A stretch of DNA of 64,000 nt, from positions 62,001-126,000 of the forward strand of contig CALUTR010000002.1 in assembly GCA_944323755.1 (NCBI GenBank). Reading direction: 5' to 3'. Position 1 is the stretch's first letter; each line of letters begins with the position of its first letter. This document shows positions 1 to 8,168 of the stretch, one piece after another. The translations under genes and the position numbers were made by a program. The stretch is from an uncultured Helicobacteraceae bacterium. Lineage in GTDB: Bacteria; Campylobacterota; Campylobacteria; Campylobacterales; Helicobacteraceae. The notes beneath the pieces are model-generated. The model ran no database searches. It was not told the DNA's origin and saw nothing but the letters and a program-made list of their open reading frames with translations.

Positions 1-1
1 T

Positions 2-742
2 AAAGTTGGAGGTGCTAGTGCTATTGGGCTTATGGCTTATGGTAGTGAGAATCTAAAAAAAGTAGATATTATAACTGGACCAGGAAATATATATGTTGCA
101 ACTGCAAAAAAACTTGTATTTGGTGATGTGAATATTGATATGATAGCAGGTCCTAGTGAAATAGGAATTATTGCAGATAAAAATGCAAATCCAACATACA
201 TAGCTTTAGATTTATTATCACAAGCAGAACACGATGAAATGGCTAGCTCAATTTTGATTACAAATGATAATGATTTGGCACACAAAGTAAGGAATGAAAT
301 TGAAATTGAATTAAAAAAACTAAATAGATATGAAATAGCATCAAAATCTATAAATAATAGAGCTTGTATTATAATTAGTAATTCATTGCAGGAATCTATA
401 CAATTAATGAATTGCATAGCACCTGAACATTTAGAAATACTATGTGAGAATCCACATAGTATCTTGCCATTTATTGATAATGCGGGTGCTATATTTTTAG
501 GAGAAAATACTCCAGAGCCAATTGGTGATTATATAGCAGGTCCAAATCATACGCTGCCAACAGGTGGTAGTGCTAGGTTTTTTTCTCCACTTAGTGTGGA
601 TAATTTTATAAAAAAGAGCTCGATTATTAGTTTTTCAAAAGAAGCAATTTTATCTCTTGGGAATGATTGTTGCATTTTGGCTCAAAGTGAGGGTTTAGAA
701 GCTCATATGAAATCTGTTAAAGTTAGATTAGGAGATAAATAA
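2..742 (+). CDS. hisD: Histidinol dehydrogenase, C-terminal part (5' end outside window)
   Basis: HisD oxidises L-histidinol to L-histidine in two NAD-dependent steps, the last reactions of histidine synthesis, in the cytoplasm. The reading frame is open from base 2, so the gene starts before the window; about 246 of the usual ~430 residues are present. Family motifs visible are GPGNIYVATAKK, IDMIAGPSE, LLSQAEHDE (with the Gln and His zinc ligands), APEHLEI, DYIAGPNHTLPTGG and the terminal GLEAHMKSV carrying the last zinc-ligand His. The stop is followed after one base by the DUF2018 gene, suggesting co-transcription. Histidine synthesis genes are absent from H. pylori, which helps exclude that species. 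Confidence 0.96.
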   Translation, partial: KVGGASAIGLMAYGSENLKKVDIITGPGNIYVATAKKLVFGDVNIDMIAGPSEIGIIADKNANPTYIALDLLSQAEHDEMASSILITNDNDLAHKVRNEIEIELKKLNRYEIASKSINNRACIIISNSLQESIQLMNCIAPEHLEILCENPHSILPFIDNAGAIFLGENTPEPIGDYIAGPNHTLPTGGSARFFSPLSVDNFIKKSSIISFSKEAILSLGNDCCILAQSEGLEAHMKSVKVRLGDK

Positions 743-743
743 A

Positions 744-992
744 ATGGAATTTGATGATATATTTAGTGGTGATCCAGTAGAACATTTGGTAAAAATACTG
801 CAAAATGCTTCGCCGCAAGCTATCCAAAATGCAATTGAAGGGTTATTTTGTGATTATGCAATTTTGGAGATAGCAGTAGAAGAGGGTATAAATAAAGATA
901 ATGATATAAGATCTGCATATAAAGATAGGATAAATACTGCAAAATATGATCTTGCAATCAGGCTTATGTCAGATATTTTAAGTCAAGAATAA
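744..992 (+). CDS. DUF2018 family protein (HP0242-like)
   Basis: A small acidic protein of 82 residues, predicted to be entirely helical, with no signal peptide or membrane segment. Length and the start (MEFDDIFSGDP), together with the pattern FCDYAILEIAVEEG, resemble the DUF2018/HP0242 family of Helicobacter and Campylobacter, known as small all-helical dimers of unknown function. The ATG lies one base after the hisD stop, so translation is probably coupled to hisD. Family assignment is from recognition only; no function can be given. Confidence 0.75.
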   Translation: MEFDDIFSGDPVEHLVKILQNASPQAIQNAIEGLFCDYAILEIAVEEGINKDNDIRSAYKDRINTAKYDLAIRLMSDILSQE

Positions 993-1007
993 GGAGTGAT
1001 AATAGAT

Positions 1008-2145
1008 ATGAAAGCGGTGTTGAATAATGCAATCAAGTATTTGGTAAATACGGATTCAAGGTTTAAAAGAGTTGTGAAATCTATCTATTTTATGATGCCT
1101 TTTGGGTTTTTGTATTGTTTGTTTTTCTCAAAAAGATTTAAAAATAGAATTGACCTTATACTTGGATTGAAATACTATTATAATTTAAATGGGCTGGATT
1201 ATATAGATCCAAATTTGAATATGAGATTCTTAAAAATGCATCTATGGGGGGGGGTATTTTACAAAAAATAAAATATCATTTTATTTTAATTTAAACGATG
1301 TATCAAAAGTTGTTGATATATTAGATGATGAGTATAGCAAGAATCTTTATCTAAGCGCTATTTGCAACTATGTATCTAAAACTCAAGGATTCTTAATAAG
1401 CTTATATTATGGTAACATTTGGAAATACTACTACCTTCTTGCAAAGGCAAAAACTTCACATAAAATTACGATTAATTATTTTGATTATTTTCTATATGAT
1501 TTATCATTGATTAATTTAGCACCATTGAAGCTTTATTATTCACAGCTTGGTATTTTTGCTGATTTTTATTTAGAGCAATACTCTTATAAGCATATCATCA
1601 AGGCAAATGCTGGTGATTTTGTAATTGATGGCGGTGCTTGCTATGGTGATACTGCACTTTATTTTTCAAATTTAGTTGGTGAAAGCGGTAAGGTATTTGC
1701 ATTTGAATTTGTCAGTGAAAATATAGAAATTTTTAATAAAAATCTTTCATTGAATCCACATATAAGTAATATTAAGCTCATTAAGTCTCCTCTCTATAAA
1801 GATTCTGATACTTTTGTGTCAAGTGATGGAGTTGGTGGCAGTGCTCGATTAGATCATTCTTCTTGTAATATTAAAACTATAAGTATAGATGATTTTATTC
1901 AAAAAGAAGGGGTTGTAAAGATTGATTTTATCAAATTAGATATAGAGGGTTCAGAATTAGATGCGCTAAAAGGTGCTATAAACTGCATAAAAAAATTCAA
2001 GCCAAAACTTGCTATTTGCCTTTATCATAGTGCTAAAGATTATAGTGAGATTCCATTATTTTTACATAGCATTATGCCGGAGTATAAGTTTTATTTTGAT
2101 CATTTTACTTTGGGTAGATATGAGAGTGTGCTATTTGCGATATAA
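1008..2145 (+). CDS. FkbM-family methyltransferase, phase-variable, out of frame here
   Basis: Probably a SAM-dependent O-methyltransferase acting on a surface sugar. The start chosen is ATG 1008, about 11 bases after AAGGAG; a GTG at 996 overlaps that site. From ATG 1008 the frame stops at 1271, just after a tract of nine G (1246-1254). The remainder continues in the +1 register to 2145 with no stop between. With eight (or eleven) G the two join into about 378 residues. The downstream part carries FkbM hallmarks: a SAM-binding loop FVIDGGACYGDTALYF, AFEFVSENIEIF, and DFIKLDIEGSELDAL. The first third has no recognised domain. It heads a plus-strand glycan cluster with rfbA. As sequenced the gene is off. 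Confidence 0.85.
1246..1254 (+). repeat. G9 tract in FkbM methyltransferase
   Basis: Nine consecutive G after TCTAT. Upstream and downstream reading frames of the methyltransferase meet here in different registers; eight G would join them. Typical slipped-strand switch. Confidence 0.95.
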
Positions 2146-2153
2146 AGATTAGG

Positions 2154-2159
2154 TATAAT
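2154..2159 (+). promoter_or_regulatory. Probable -10 box for rfbA
   Basis: A perfect TATAAT lies 28 bases before the rfbA ATG, directly after the FkbM gene. Promoters in this order are defined mainly by the -10 box and upstream AT periodicity, so no -35 box is expected. It would let rfbA be expressed whatever the phase of the gene before it. Confidence 0.5.
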
Positions 2160-2186
2160 GTTTTTATTTAAAAGTTTGGATTGCAA

Positions 2187-3065
2187 ATGAAAGGTATAAT
2201 TTTAGCTGGAGGCAGCGGAACTAGGCTTTATCCTACTACTCAAGTAATCACAAAGCAGCTTTTGCCAATTTATGATAAACCAATGATTATGTATCCTTTG
2301 TCGGTATTAATGATAGCAGGCATTAGAGAGTTTTTACTTATTGTAACCAAAAGAGATATTGAACGATTTAAATATCTTTTAGGAAATGGTGATCTATTTG
2401 GTATTAAAATAGATTATAAGATTCAAGATGAACCAAATGGTTTAGCTGAAGCATTTATTTTAGGTGAAGAATTTATAAAAGGTGATTCTGTTAGTCTGAT
2501 ACTTGGGGATAATATATTTTATGGTCAAGGTTTTAAAAATTTATTATCTGAGTGTATTACCTTAGATTCTAAAAATGGTGGTGCAATAACATTTGCATAC
2601 CCTGTAAAAGATCCAAATCGATTTGGTGTTGTTGAATTTGATAATGATTTTAATGTGCTAAGCTTGGAAGAAAAACCAAGCAATCCTAAAAGCAATTACG
2701 CTGTAACTGGGCTATATTTTTATGATAATAATGTAATTGATATTTCAAAATCAATAAAACCTAGTAATAGAGGTGAATTAGAAATTACCGATGTTAATCT
2801 TGAATATCTAAAAAAGAAAAAGTTAAAGACAAAAGTATTAGGCAGAGGATTTACTTGGCTTGATACAGGAACTCCAGAATCTATGATAGAAGCTAGTAAT
2901 TTTGTATCTATGATTGAAAATAGACAAAATTATAAAATTGCTTGTCTTGAAGAAATCGCATATGTGAATGGTTGGATTGATGATACTATATTGCAAAAAA
3001 GTATAGATAAGCTTCATAAAAGTGAATATGGGAAATACTTGATTGATTTATTAAATGATAGATAG
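2187..3065 (+). CDS. rfbA: Glucose-1-phosphate thymidylyltransferase
   Basis: RmlA/RfbA makes dTDP-glucose from dTTP and glucose-1-phosphate, the entry step to dTDP-deoxysugars of O-antigens and related glycans. The 292-residue length is normal. The N-terminal nucleotide-binding signature KGIILAGGSGTRLYP, then QLLPIYDKPMIMYPL, LGDNIFYG, VEFDNDFNVLSLEEKP and FTWLDTGTPESM are all present. ATG 2187 is preferred to the TTG two codons earlier because it gives the conserved MKGIILAGG start. No rmlB, rmlC or rmlD lies in the window, but a VioA-like aminotransferase and a WecF-like transferase follow, fitting a dTDP-4-amino sugar pathway. It has no G tract, unlike most of its neighbours. Confidence 0.95.
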   Translation: MKGIILAGGSGTRLYPTTQVITKQLLPIYDKPMIMYPLSVLMIAGIREFLLIVTKRDIERFKYLLGNGDLFGIKIDYKIQDEPNGLAEAFILGEEFIKGDSVSLILGDNIFYGQGFKNLLSECITLDSKNGGAITFAYPVKDPNRFGVVEFDNDFNVLSLEEKPSNPKSNYAVTGLYFYDNNVIDISKSIKPSNRGELEITDVNLEYLKKKKLKTKVLGRGFTWLDTGTPESMIEASNFVSMIENRQNYKIACLEEIAYVNGWIDDTILQKSIDKLHKSEYGKYLIDLLNDR

Positions 3066-3094
3066 TTTTTATTGCAAACTAATTATTATTTTAG

Positions 3095-3100
3095 GATAAT
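3095..3100 (+). promoter_or_regulatory. Possible -10 box for the radical SAM gene
   Basis: GATAAT inside TTAGGATAAT, 33 bases before the ATG in an AT-rich gap between rfbA and the next gene. Single-box evidence only. Confidence 0.35.
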
Positions 3101-3132
3101 CAAACGCGTAAAGAAAATAAAGGTAAAATAAA

Positions 3133-4152
3133 ATGAAAATCAATAATTTTAACTCAGATGAGAAAATCTTACGCTACACAAATAAAATCGACTACTTTTT
3201 AAATGCACATAAAACTTTAATCGTAACTGAATTAGACCTTACAAATAAATGCAATCATAGATGTCCAGGTTGCTGTGGTCATAATGAGAATAATGCTGAG
3301 CTAAGCAAAGAGCAAGTAGAAGTTGTAGTAGAGAATCTAAAAGCTATGGATAATAAGGGTGTAATTTTAAGTGGGGGGGGGGAGCCAACAATTAGCCCAC
3401 ATTTTGAATACGCCATAAAACTACTAAAAAACTCCGGACAAAATATAGGTCTTAATTCTCATGGCATGAATCTTGATGACAACAAATCTGAATTAATAGC
3501 AAGCAATCTTGAATATTTTAGAATCTCACTTGATGCAGGAAGTGAGGAGATGTATCACAAAATTCACGGAATGAAGGCTAATCACTTCGCAAAAACACTA
3601 CAAAATATTGAAAACTTCGCAAAAACTAAACAAAGGCTTGGTAGCAAGATAAGCTTTGGTGTAGGATTTTTAACAAGCAAGATTACCCAGTGTGATATGG
3701 AATCTTTTGTAAAATTGGTCAAAGATAGGGGAGCTGATTTTGCACAATTTCGTCCATTTACAGGTGATACACTTGATATTACGCCACAATTAGAAGAATT
3801 AAGGGCTAAATATGAAGATTCTAATTTTAAAATCGTTGCGAGTTATCAAAAATATAAAGAAATGCATGATACAAGTGATAGAGGGTATAGTAAATGCCAT
3901 GGTATGTTTTTTAGCACGGTAATTAGTGCAGATTTTAAAGTTTGGGCGTGTTTGCACTTTAGACAGAGCAAAAGGCATTTTTTAGGTGATTTAAGAGAGC
4001 AGAGTTTGGAGGATATTTGGCGTGGAAGTAGGATAAAAGAGGTGTATAATTCTATTGATTGCGCGAATTGTCCGATACTTTGTAGGAATGATAGCTTTAA
4101 TCGTACACTTAATAAATTGAGCCTTGATATTACAAATAGCGAGTTTTTGTGA
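3133..4152 (+). CDS. Radical SAM/SPASM protein with a G tract in its GGGEP motif
   Basis: A 339-residue radical SAM enzyme. The [4Fe-4S] cysteines are C40, C44 and C47 (CNHRCPGC). The SAM-binding loop is GGGEP at residues 81-85. A C-terminal SPASM-type cysteine set (CHGMFF, WACLHF, CANCPILC) would bind a further cluster. The substrate is unknown; the setting among sugar genes suggests a sugar or glycan intermediate, while SPASM enzymes more often modify peptides or sugars in general. The three glycines of GGGEP are encoded by ten consecutive G (3373-3382), so any slip of one base destroys the active site and truncates the protein. As sequenced it is in frame (on). It overlaps the DUF1796 frame closely, indicating an operon. 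Confidence 0.88.
   Translation: MKINNFNSDEKILRYTNKIDYFLNAHKTLIVTELDLTNKCNHRCPGCCGHNENNAELSKEQVEVVVENLKAMDNKGVILSGGGEPTISPHFEYAIKLLKNSGQNIGLNSHGMNLDDNKSELIASNLEYFRISLDAGSEEMYHKIHGMKANHFAKTLQNIENFAKTKQRLGSKISFGVGFLTSKITQCDMESFVKLVKDRGADFAQFRPFTGDTLDITPQLEELRAKYEDSNFKIVASYQKYKEMHDTSDRGYSKCHGMFFSTVISADFKVWACLHFRQSKRHFLGDLREQSLEDIWRGSRIKEVYNSIDCANCPILCRNDSFNRTLNKLSLDITNSEFL
3373..3382 (+). repeat. G10 tract encoding the radical SAM GGGEP loop
   Basis: Ten G after TTTTAAGT and before AGCC. It supplies the glycine codons of the conserved SAM-binding motif; the present length keeps the gene in frame. Confidence 0.95.
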
Positions 4153-4154
4153 TT

Positions 4155-4907
4155 ATGAAACAATTTATAAAATCACGATTAGAAAAGTATCCTAATTTAT
4201 TTAGGATTGCAAAATTTATAAGATGGCTTCCTAGTGATATTGATTTATTTATTAGAGTTTGGTTTTATAGAATCTTTCATTTTAGAGAAATAATCAATGC
4301 TGATGTTGTGATTAGTGTAGGTAATCATTGTCAAGCTGCTTATTATATGGATTATTATAGACTTAGGAAATTCAGCTCGCCAATTGATTGGATGAAGTAT
4401 TATAGTTTGGATTCTGTGATTAATCATTACAAAGATGGCTTTAAAAATTTTTTTATAAATCATTATGAAGATGACATAAAAGCACGCGATAATGGAAATT
4501 GTAGGTGGGTTGTTGATAGTGATACTGGTATGATAGCAAGACATCATTTTTTTAAAGATTCTAGCTTAGAGGCGCAGTTTGGTGGATTTTATAATAAACA
4601 GCTAGAGAGATTCTTGCGTATAGATCAATATTTAAAAAGAGCTAGAAATATAGTCTGTATATCGTGTAGGCAAGATAGCATAGAAGAACTTATTAATTTT
4701 ATGAAAGAATTTCAAAAAATTTATCATTCAAAAATTACATTGTTGAATTTTAGAGAATCTAAAGATTTGGATTATAAGAAAACATTTAAAATCTCTTCTA
4801 GTTTGAGCATTGTTGAGTATTGTTTTGATAATGTATATCCATTAAAAAATAATGAAAAAAATCCTCCAGTTTGGATTGGAAATTATAAGAAATGGGGGGG
4901 GGTATGA
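4155..4907 (+). CDS. DUF1796 (putative papain-like cysteine peptidase) protein with variable C-terminus
   Basis: Resembles the DUF1796 family, described as putative papain-like cysteine peptidases, often found in glycan clusters: VISVGNHCQAAYYM, LRKFSSPIDWM and a later histidine region (INHYEDD, RHHFFKD). ATG 4155 is preferred over the overlapping GTG 4149; it starts three bases after the radical SAM stop. A G9 tract lies almost at the end. In the present register the protein ends two residues after the tract (250 aa). With ten G it would gain about 22 residues beginning MKLVWLSRRINF and stop at 4972, only 8 bases before the next ATG. That spacing makes G10 the likely native state. Activity is not established. 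Confidence 0.7.
   Translation: MKQFIKSRLEKYPNLFRIAKFIRWLPSDIDLFIRVWFYRIFHFREIINADVVISVGNHCQAAYYMDYYRLRKFSSPIDWMKYYSLDSVINHYKDGFKNFFINHYEDDIKARDNGNCRWVVDSDTGMIARHHFFKDSSLEAQFGGFYNKQLERFLRIDQYLKRARNIVCISCRQDSIEELINFMKEFQKIYHSKITLLNFRESKDLDYKKTFKISSSLSIVEYCFDNVYPLKNNEKNPPVWIGNYKKWGGV
4894..4902 (+). repeat. G9 tract near the 3' end of the DUF1796 gene
   Basis: Nine G between AAAT and TATGAAGC. One more G extends the product to a stop at 4972; one fewer adds only about eight residues. It controls the C-terminus, not the presence of the protein. Confidence 0.93.
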
Positions 4908-4980
4908 AGCTTGTATGGTTGTCTAGAAGGATTAATTTTAAACATAATGATATCTTGAATGATAGATACTAAGGGCTTAT

Positions 4981-6054
4981 ATGAAAATAAATGTAAATAA
5001 ACCTTATTTGCCAAGCAAAGATAAGTATTATCAATATATTAATAGAATCTGGGAAAATAATCATCTAACCAATTTTGGACCATTAAGTATAGAATTAGAA
5101 CAAAGACTTAGAGATTATTTAGGTGTTAATAATATATTATTAGTTAGCAATGGGACTTTGGCATTGCAGATTGCATATAAAGTGCTAAATATAAAAAATG
5201 AAGTGATAACTAGCCCATTTTCATTTGTCGCGACTACTAGCACGCTTGTTTGGGATTGTATTCAACCAAGATTCTGTGATATTGATCAAGATAGTTTTTG
5301 TATTGATGTAAATAAAATCGAAACATTAATTTCTAATAATACTAGTGCAATTTTGCCTGTGCATACATTTGGGAATATTTGCAATATTGAAGAATTAGAA
5401 AATATTACAGCTAAACATAATATTAAGCTTATTTTTGATGCGGCGCACGCTTTTGGCGTGAAATATAACAATAAAAGTGCATTTTGTTATGGTGATATTT
5501 CTACAATCAGTTTTCACGCGACAAAATTATTTCATAGTGTTGAGGGTGGTGCTTTGGTGTTTAAAGATGATAATCATTTAGAATACGCAAAAAGTATTAT
5601 TAATTTTGGGTTGAAAAATAATATCCCAGAGTTTGTTGGCATTAATGCTAAAAATAGTGAATTTCACGCTGCTATGGGGCTATGTGTGTTAGATGATATT
5701 TCATATATTATGGAGGAAAGAGAGAGGATTTGGGAGTATTATTATGATAATTTAAAAGATGATTTTAAAATGCAAAAATTAAATAAAAATGCTACAAATA
5801 ATTATCATTATTTCCCAATTTTATTTGAAACAGAATCCAAACTTTTGCGTTATTTAGATATATTTCATAAAAATGAAATATTCCCAAGAAGATATTTTTA
5901 TCCAAGTTTAGAAAAGATGCCATATATTAGTATAGATGATGATTGCAAAGTATCACAATCAATTGCAAGTAGAATCTTATGTCTCCCTATATATGTAGGG
6001 CTTGATAGAGTATCTCAAGATTTAATAATTAAAATTTTAAGGACAAAAGAATAA
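4981..6054 (+). CDS. DegT/DnrJ/EryC1 sugar aminotransferase (VioA-like)
   Basis: A PLP-dependent aminotransferase of 357 residues that would aminate a nucleotide keto-sugar. The N-terminus (VNKPYLPS, LTNFGPLSIELE, VSNGTLALQIAYK, PFSFVATTSTLVWD) is like VioA-type dTDP-4-amino-4,6-dideoxyglucose transaminases. The PLP-ring aspartate is D153 (IFDAAHAFG) and the Schiff-base lysine is K182 in SFHATKLFH, followed by EGGAL. With rfbA upstream it fits synthesis of dTDP-4-amino-4,6-dideoxyhexose; the C3 versus C4 specificity cannot be told by eye. AAGGGC precedes the ATG. The next gene starts three bases after its stop. It has no G tract. Confidence 0.9.
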   Translation: MKINVNKPYLPSKDKYYQYINRIWENNHLTNFGPLSIELEQRLRDYLGVNNILLVSNGTLALQIAYKVLNIKNEVITSPFSFVATTSTLVWDCIQPRFCDIDQDSFCIDVNKIETLISNNTSAILPVHTFGNICNIEELENITAKHNIKLIFDAAHAFGVKYNNKSAFCYGDISTISFHATKLFHSVEGGALVFKDDNHLEYAKSIINFGLKNNIPEFVGINAKNSEFHAAMGLCVLDDISYIMEERERIWEYYYDNLKDDFKMQKLNKNATNNYHYFPILFETESKLLRYLDIFHKNEIFPRRYFYPSLEKMPYISIDDDCKVSQSIASRILCLPIYVGLDRVSQDLIIKILRTKE

Positions 6055-6056
6055 AA

Positions 6057-7085
6057 ATGCAGCAAAATAAACACAATCTATATCATAAAACTGAAAGTGA
6101 GATTATGCAAAATTGGTCTAACCGCAGTGAGCCGATTTTAAGCATTATTTGCATTACTTATAATCATATTGATTTTATCGCTCAAGCTTTAAATAGCTTT
6201 TTAGAGCAAGAGACGGATTTTGGTTTTGAGATTTTGATTCACGATGATTGCTCAACTGATGGCACAAAAGAAGTTATTGAGCAGTATGCTAAAAAATATC
6301 CAAATATCATAAAGGCATTTTATGAAGAGGTAAATCAATATCAACAAGGTATCAATGGGCGTAATTTTAATGCTGAATTGCATAAGATAGCTGCTAAATA
6401 CATTGCTTTATGTGAAGGTGATGATTATTGGAATGATCCTAAAAAATTGCAGATTCAAGTGGATTTTATGGAGAATAATCCTAATTATGTTGTTTGTTAT
6501 CATTCTTGTGAGGTCATTGATTCTTATGGCAATGCTATTAAGAGTTCTGATATTAAATATAGAGATTCAAGTGGTTATGATATGCAGAGGTTGAAGGTTG
6601 GATTACCAACTAGATGTGTAGTATATAGGAATGTTATTGATTTTTTTGAGCCAAATTTATCATCTTATTCAAGGAAGATTCTAAATGCTGATACATTTCT
6701 TTGGACGCTTCTTGGGGAGTATGGTGATGCAAAATATCTAAAAGAAATAAAACCAGCAGTTTATAGAATCCACAAAGGTGGAGTTTGGTCTATGGTAGAT
6801 GAAAAAGAAAGGTTTATAATACACTCTAAAAGTTTTTTTAATATGTCTGAATACTTTGCAATCAAAGGCAATGCAGAGTTGGCTAGTTTCTTCCTATCAC
6901 TTTCTATGTCAAATCTTATTTATGCAAGTAGTTTAGAGAAGATTAGATATAGTGATTTTGCGCGTGTATCAAAATCAATGCTTGGAAACAAATATATTAT
7001 GGGGGGGGGATTCGATTTTATTATTACTTGGGACATTATCTCCACGACTATACAGAGCTTTAAAATCAATAAAAGAGCATCTTAA
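6057..7085 (+). CDS. Family 2 glycosyltransferase with alternative C-termini
   Basis: A cytoplasmic GT-A glycosyltransferase. It shows LSIICITYNHIDF, EILIHDDCSTDGT and the metal-binding LCEGDDYW, with acceptor-side sequence following. A G9 tract (7001-7009) lies 28 codons from the end. In the present register the tail is GGGFDFIITWDI and the stop is at 7085. With eight G the tail becomes about 34 residues including SPRLYRALKSIKEHLNKW and ends at 7113, which looks more like a normal GT2 ending. Ten G gives a third, shorter tail. The catalytic domain is intact in all three, so the switch probably tunes membrane contact or stability. The next gene starts at 7089. Confidence 0.88.
   Translation: MQQNKHNLYHKTESEIMQNWSNRSEPILSIICITYNHIDFIAQALNSFLEQETDFGFEILIHDDCSTDGTKEVIEQYAKKYPNIIKAFYEEVNQYQQGINGRNFNAELHKIAAKYIALCEGDDYWNDPKKLQIQVDFMENNPNYVVCYHSCEVIDSYGNAIKSSDIKYRDSSGYDMQRLKVGLPTRCVVYRNVIDFFEPNLSSYSRKILNADTFLWTLLGEYGDAKYLKEIKPAVYRIHKGGVWSMVDEKERFIIHSKSFFNMSEYFAIKGNAELASFFLSLSMSNLIYASSLEKIRYSDFARVSKSMLGNKYIMGGGFDFIITWDIISTTIQSFKINKRAS
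7001..7009 (+). repeat. G9 tract near the 3' end of the GT2 gene
   Basis: Nine G after ATATTAT. All three registers stay open for at least 20 codons, giving three different C-termini. Confidence 0.93.
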
Positions 7086-7088
7086 TAA

Positions 7089-8138
7089 ATGGAGAGAAAA
7101 ATTTGTCACATAATGGTTTTGGATAAATTTATTCCCCCGTATATTGATTTTGTAGAACAATATCTAAATATTAGTGATCATCATTTTATTATTTTTAGTG
7201 ATAATGATTCTCTATCTAAATATCAAATAAAAAATCGAGCAAATATAATTTTAATCAATCAAAAATTCCACTTTAAAATATTTAGATTATTTTATATAGT
7301 CTATAAACTTCAATTTTCTAGAAAGATTTTTATACATGGACTTTGGGTTAATAAGCTAAATATAATACTTTCATTTATGTTTTGGAATCTAAAAAAATGT
7401 CATCTTGCAATCTGGGGTGGTGATTTGTATGCTTATAAATTTGACAAAAAAGATAAATATTACTTTAAAAAAGAGAAGTATAGAAAATTTGTATTTAGGC
7501 ATATTGGGTATATCATACCCGTTGTCTATGGGGATTATGAGTTAGCAAAAAAGTGGTATAACACAAAAGCAAAAATGTGTGAGCCATTTATGTATGTTCA
7601 ATTTTATGAGTATTATGTATCTATGCCTCTAAAATATCAAAATGATATAGTAAATATACAAGTTGGCAATTCTGCTACGGATACAAATCATCATATAGAG
7701 TGCTTTAAGATGCTTCAAAAATTTAAAAATATAAATATTTATTCGCCTCTTTCATATGGTGATATGGATTATGCAAATATTGTAATAAATGATGCAAGGG
7801 ATAGGTTTGGAGATAGATTTTTTGCATTACAATCTTTTATGGAATTTGATGAATATGTTAGTTTCTTAAATAATATCGATATCGCAATTTTTAAGCAAAA
7901 TAGACAGCAAGGAATGGGGAATATATTTGTTTTATTGGCGCTAGGTAAAAAGGTATATTTGGATTCTTCTACGACTCATTATGAATTTTTAATTAATCTT
8001 GGATTTAAGGTTTTTGATATTTCAGATTTTAATATAGAGCCAATTTCAGCGCTAGATTCTATGCATAATAAAAATTTATTATTAACATTGTATAGCAAAG
8101 ATAAGCAAATACAGAATCAAAAACGATTTTATGTATAA
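7089..8138 (+). CDS. Family 56 glycosyltransferase (WecF-like, dTDP-Fuc4NAc type)
   Basis: Resembles family GT56, whose member WecF transfers 4-acetamido-4,6-dideoxygalactose from dTDP to a lipid-linked acceptor at the inner membrane face. Recognisable segments in order are GLWVNKLN, HLAIWGGDLYAY, IIPVVYGDYE, NIQVGNSATDTNHHIE, YSPLSYGDMDYAN, FGDRFFALQSFM, IDIAIFKQNRQQGMGN and LALGKKVYL. The 349-residue length is usual. ATG 7089 gives the first beta strand (KICHIMVLDKF); a second ATG at 7113 overlaps the stop used when the preceding gene has eight G. With rfbA and the aminotransferase it suggests a dTDP-4-acetamido sugar as donor. It has no G tract. Confidence 0.85.
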   Translation: MERKICHIMVLDKFIPPYIDFVEQYLNISDHHFIIFSDNDSLSKYQIKNRANIILINQKFHFKIFRLFYIVYKLQFSRKIFIHGLWVNKLNIILSFMFWNLKKCHLAIWGGDLYAYKFDKKDKYYFKKEKYRKFVFRHIGYIIPVVYGDYELAKKWYNTKAKMCEPFMYVQFYEYYVSMPLKYQNDIVNIQVGNSATDTNHHIECFKMLQKFKNINIYSPLSYGDMDYANIVINDARDRFGDRFFALQSFMEFDEYVSFLNNIDIAIFKQNRQQGMGNIFVLLALGKKVYLDSSTTHYEFLINLGFKVFDISDFNIEPISALDSMHNKNLLLTLYSKDKQIQNQKRFYV

Positions 8139-8139
8139 T
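8134..8139 (+). promoter_or_regulatory. Possible -10 box before the methyltransferase gene
   Basis: TATAAT overlapping the stop codon of the preceding transferase gene, 30 bases before ATG 8169. A good AAGGAT ribosome site lies between. Confidence 0.35.
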
Positions 8140-8168
8140 TTAATCTTATTTAAATATAAGGATAAAAT

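Noticed and set aside
37..417. Open frame of 126 codons on the minus strand opposite hisD
   Set aside because: Antisense shadow of a clear HisD sequence; hydrophobic low-complexity product and no ribosome site.
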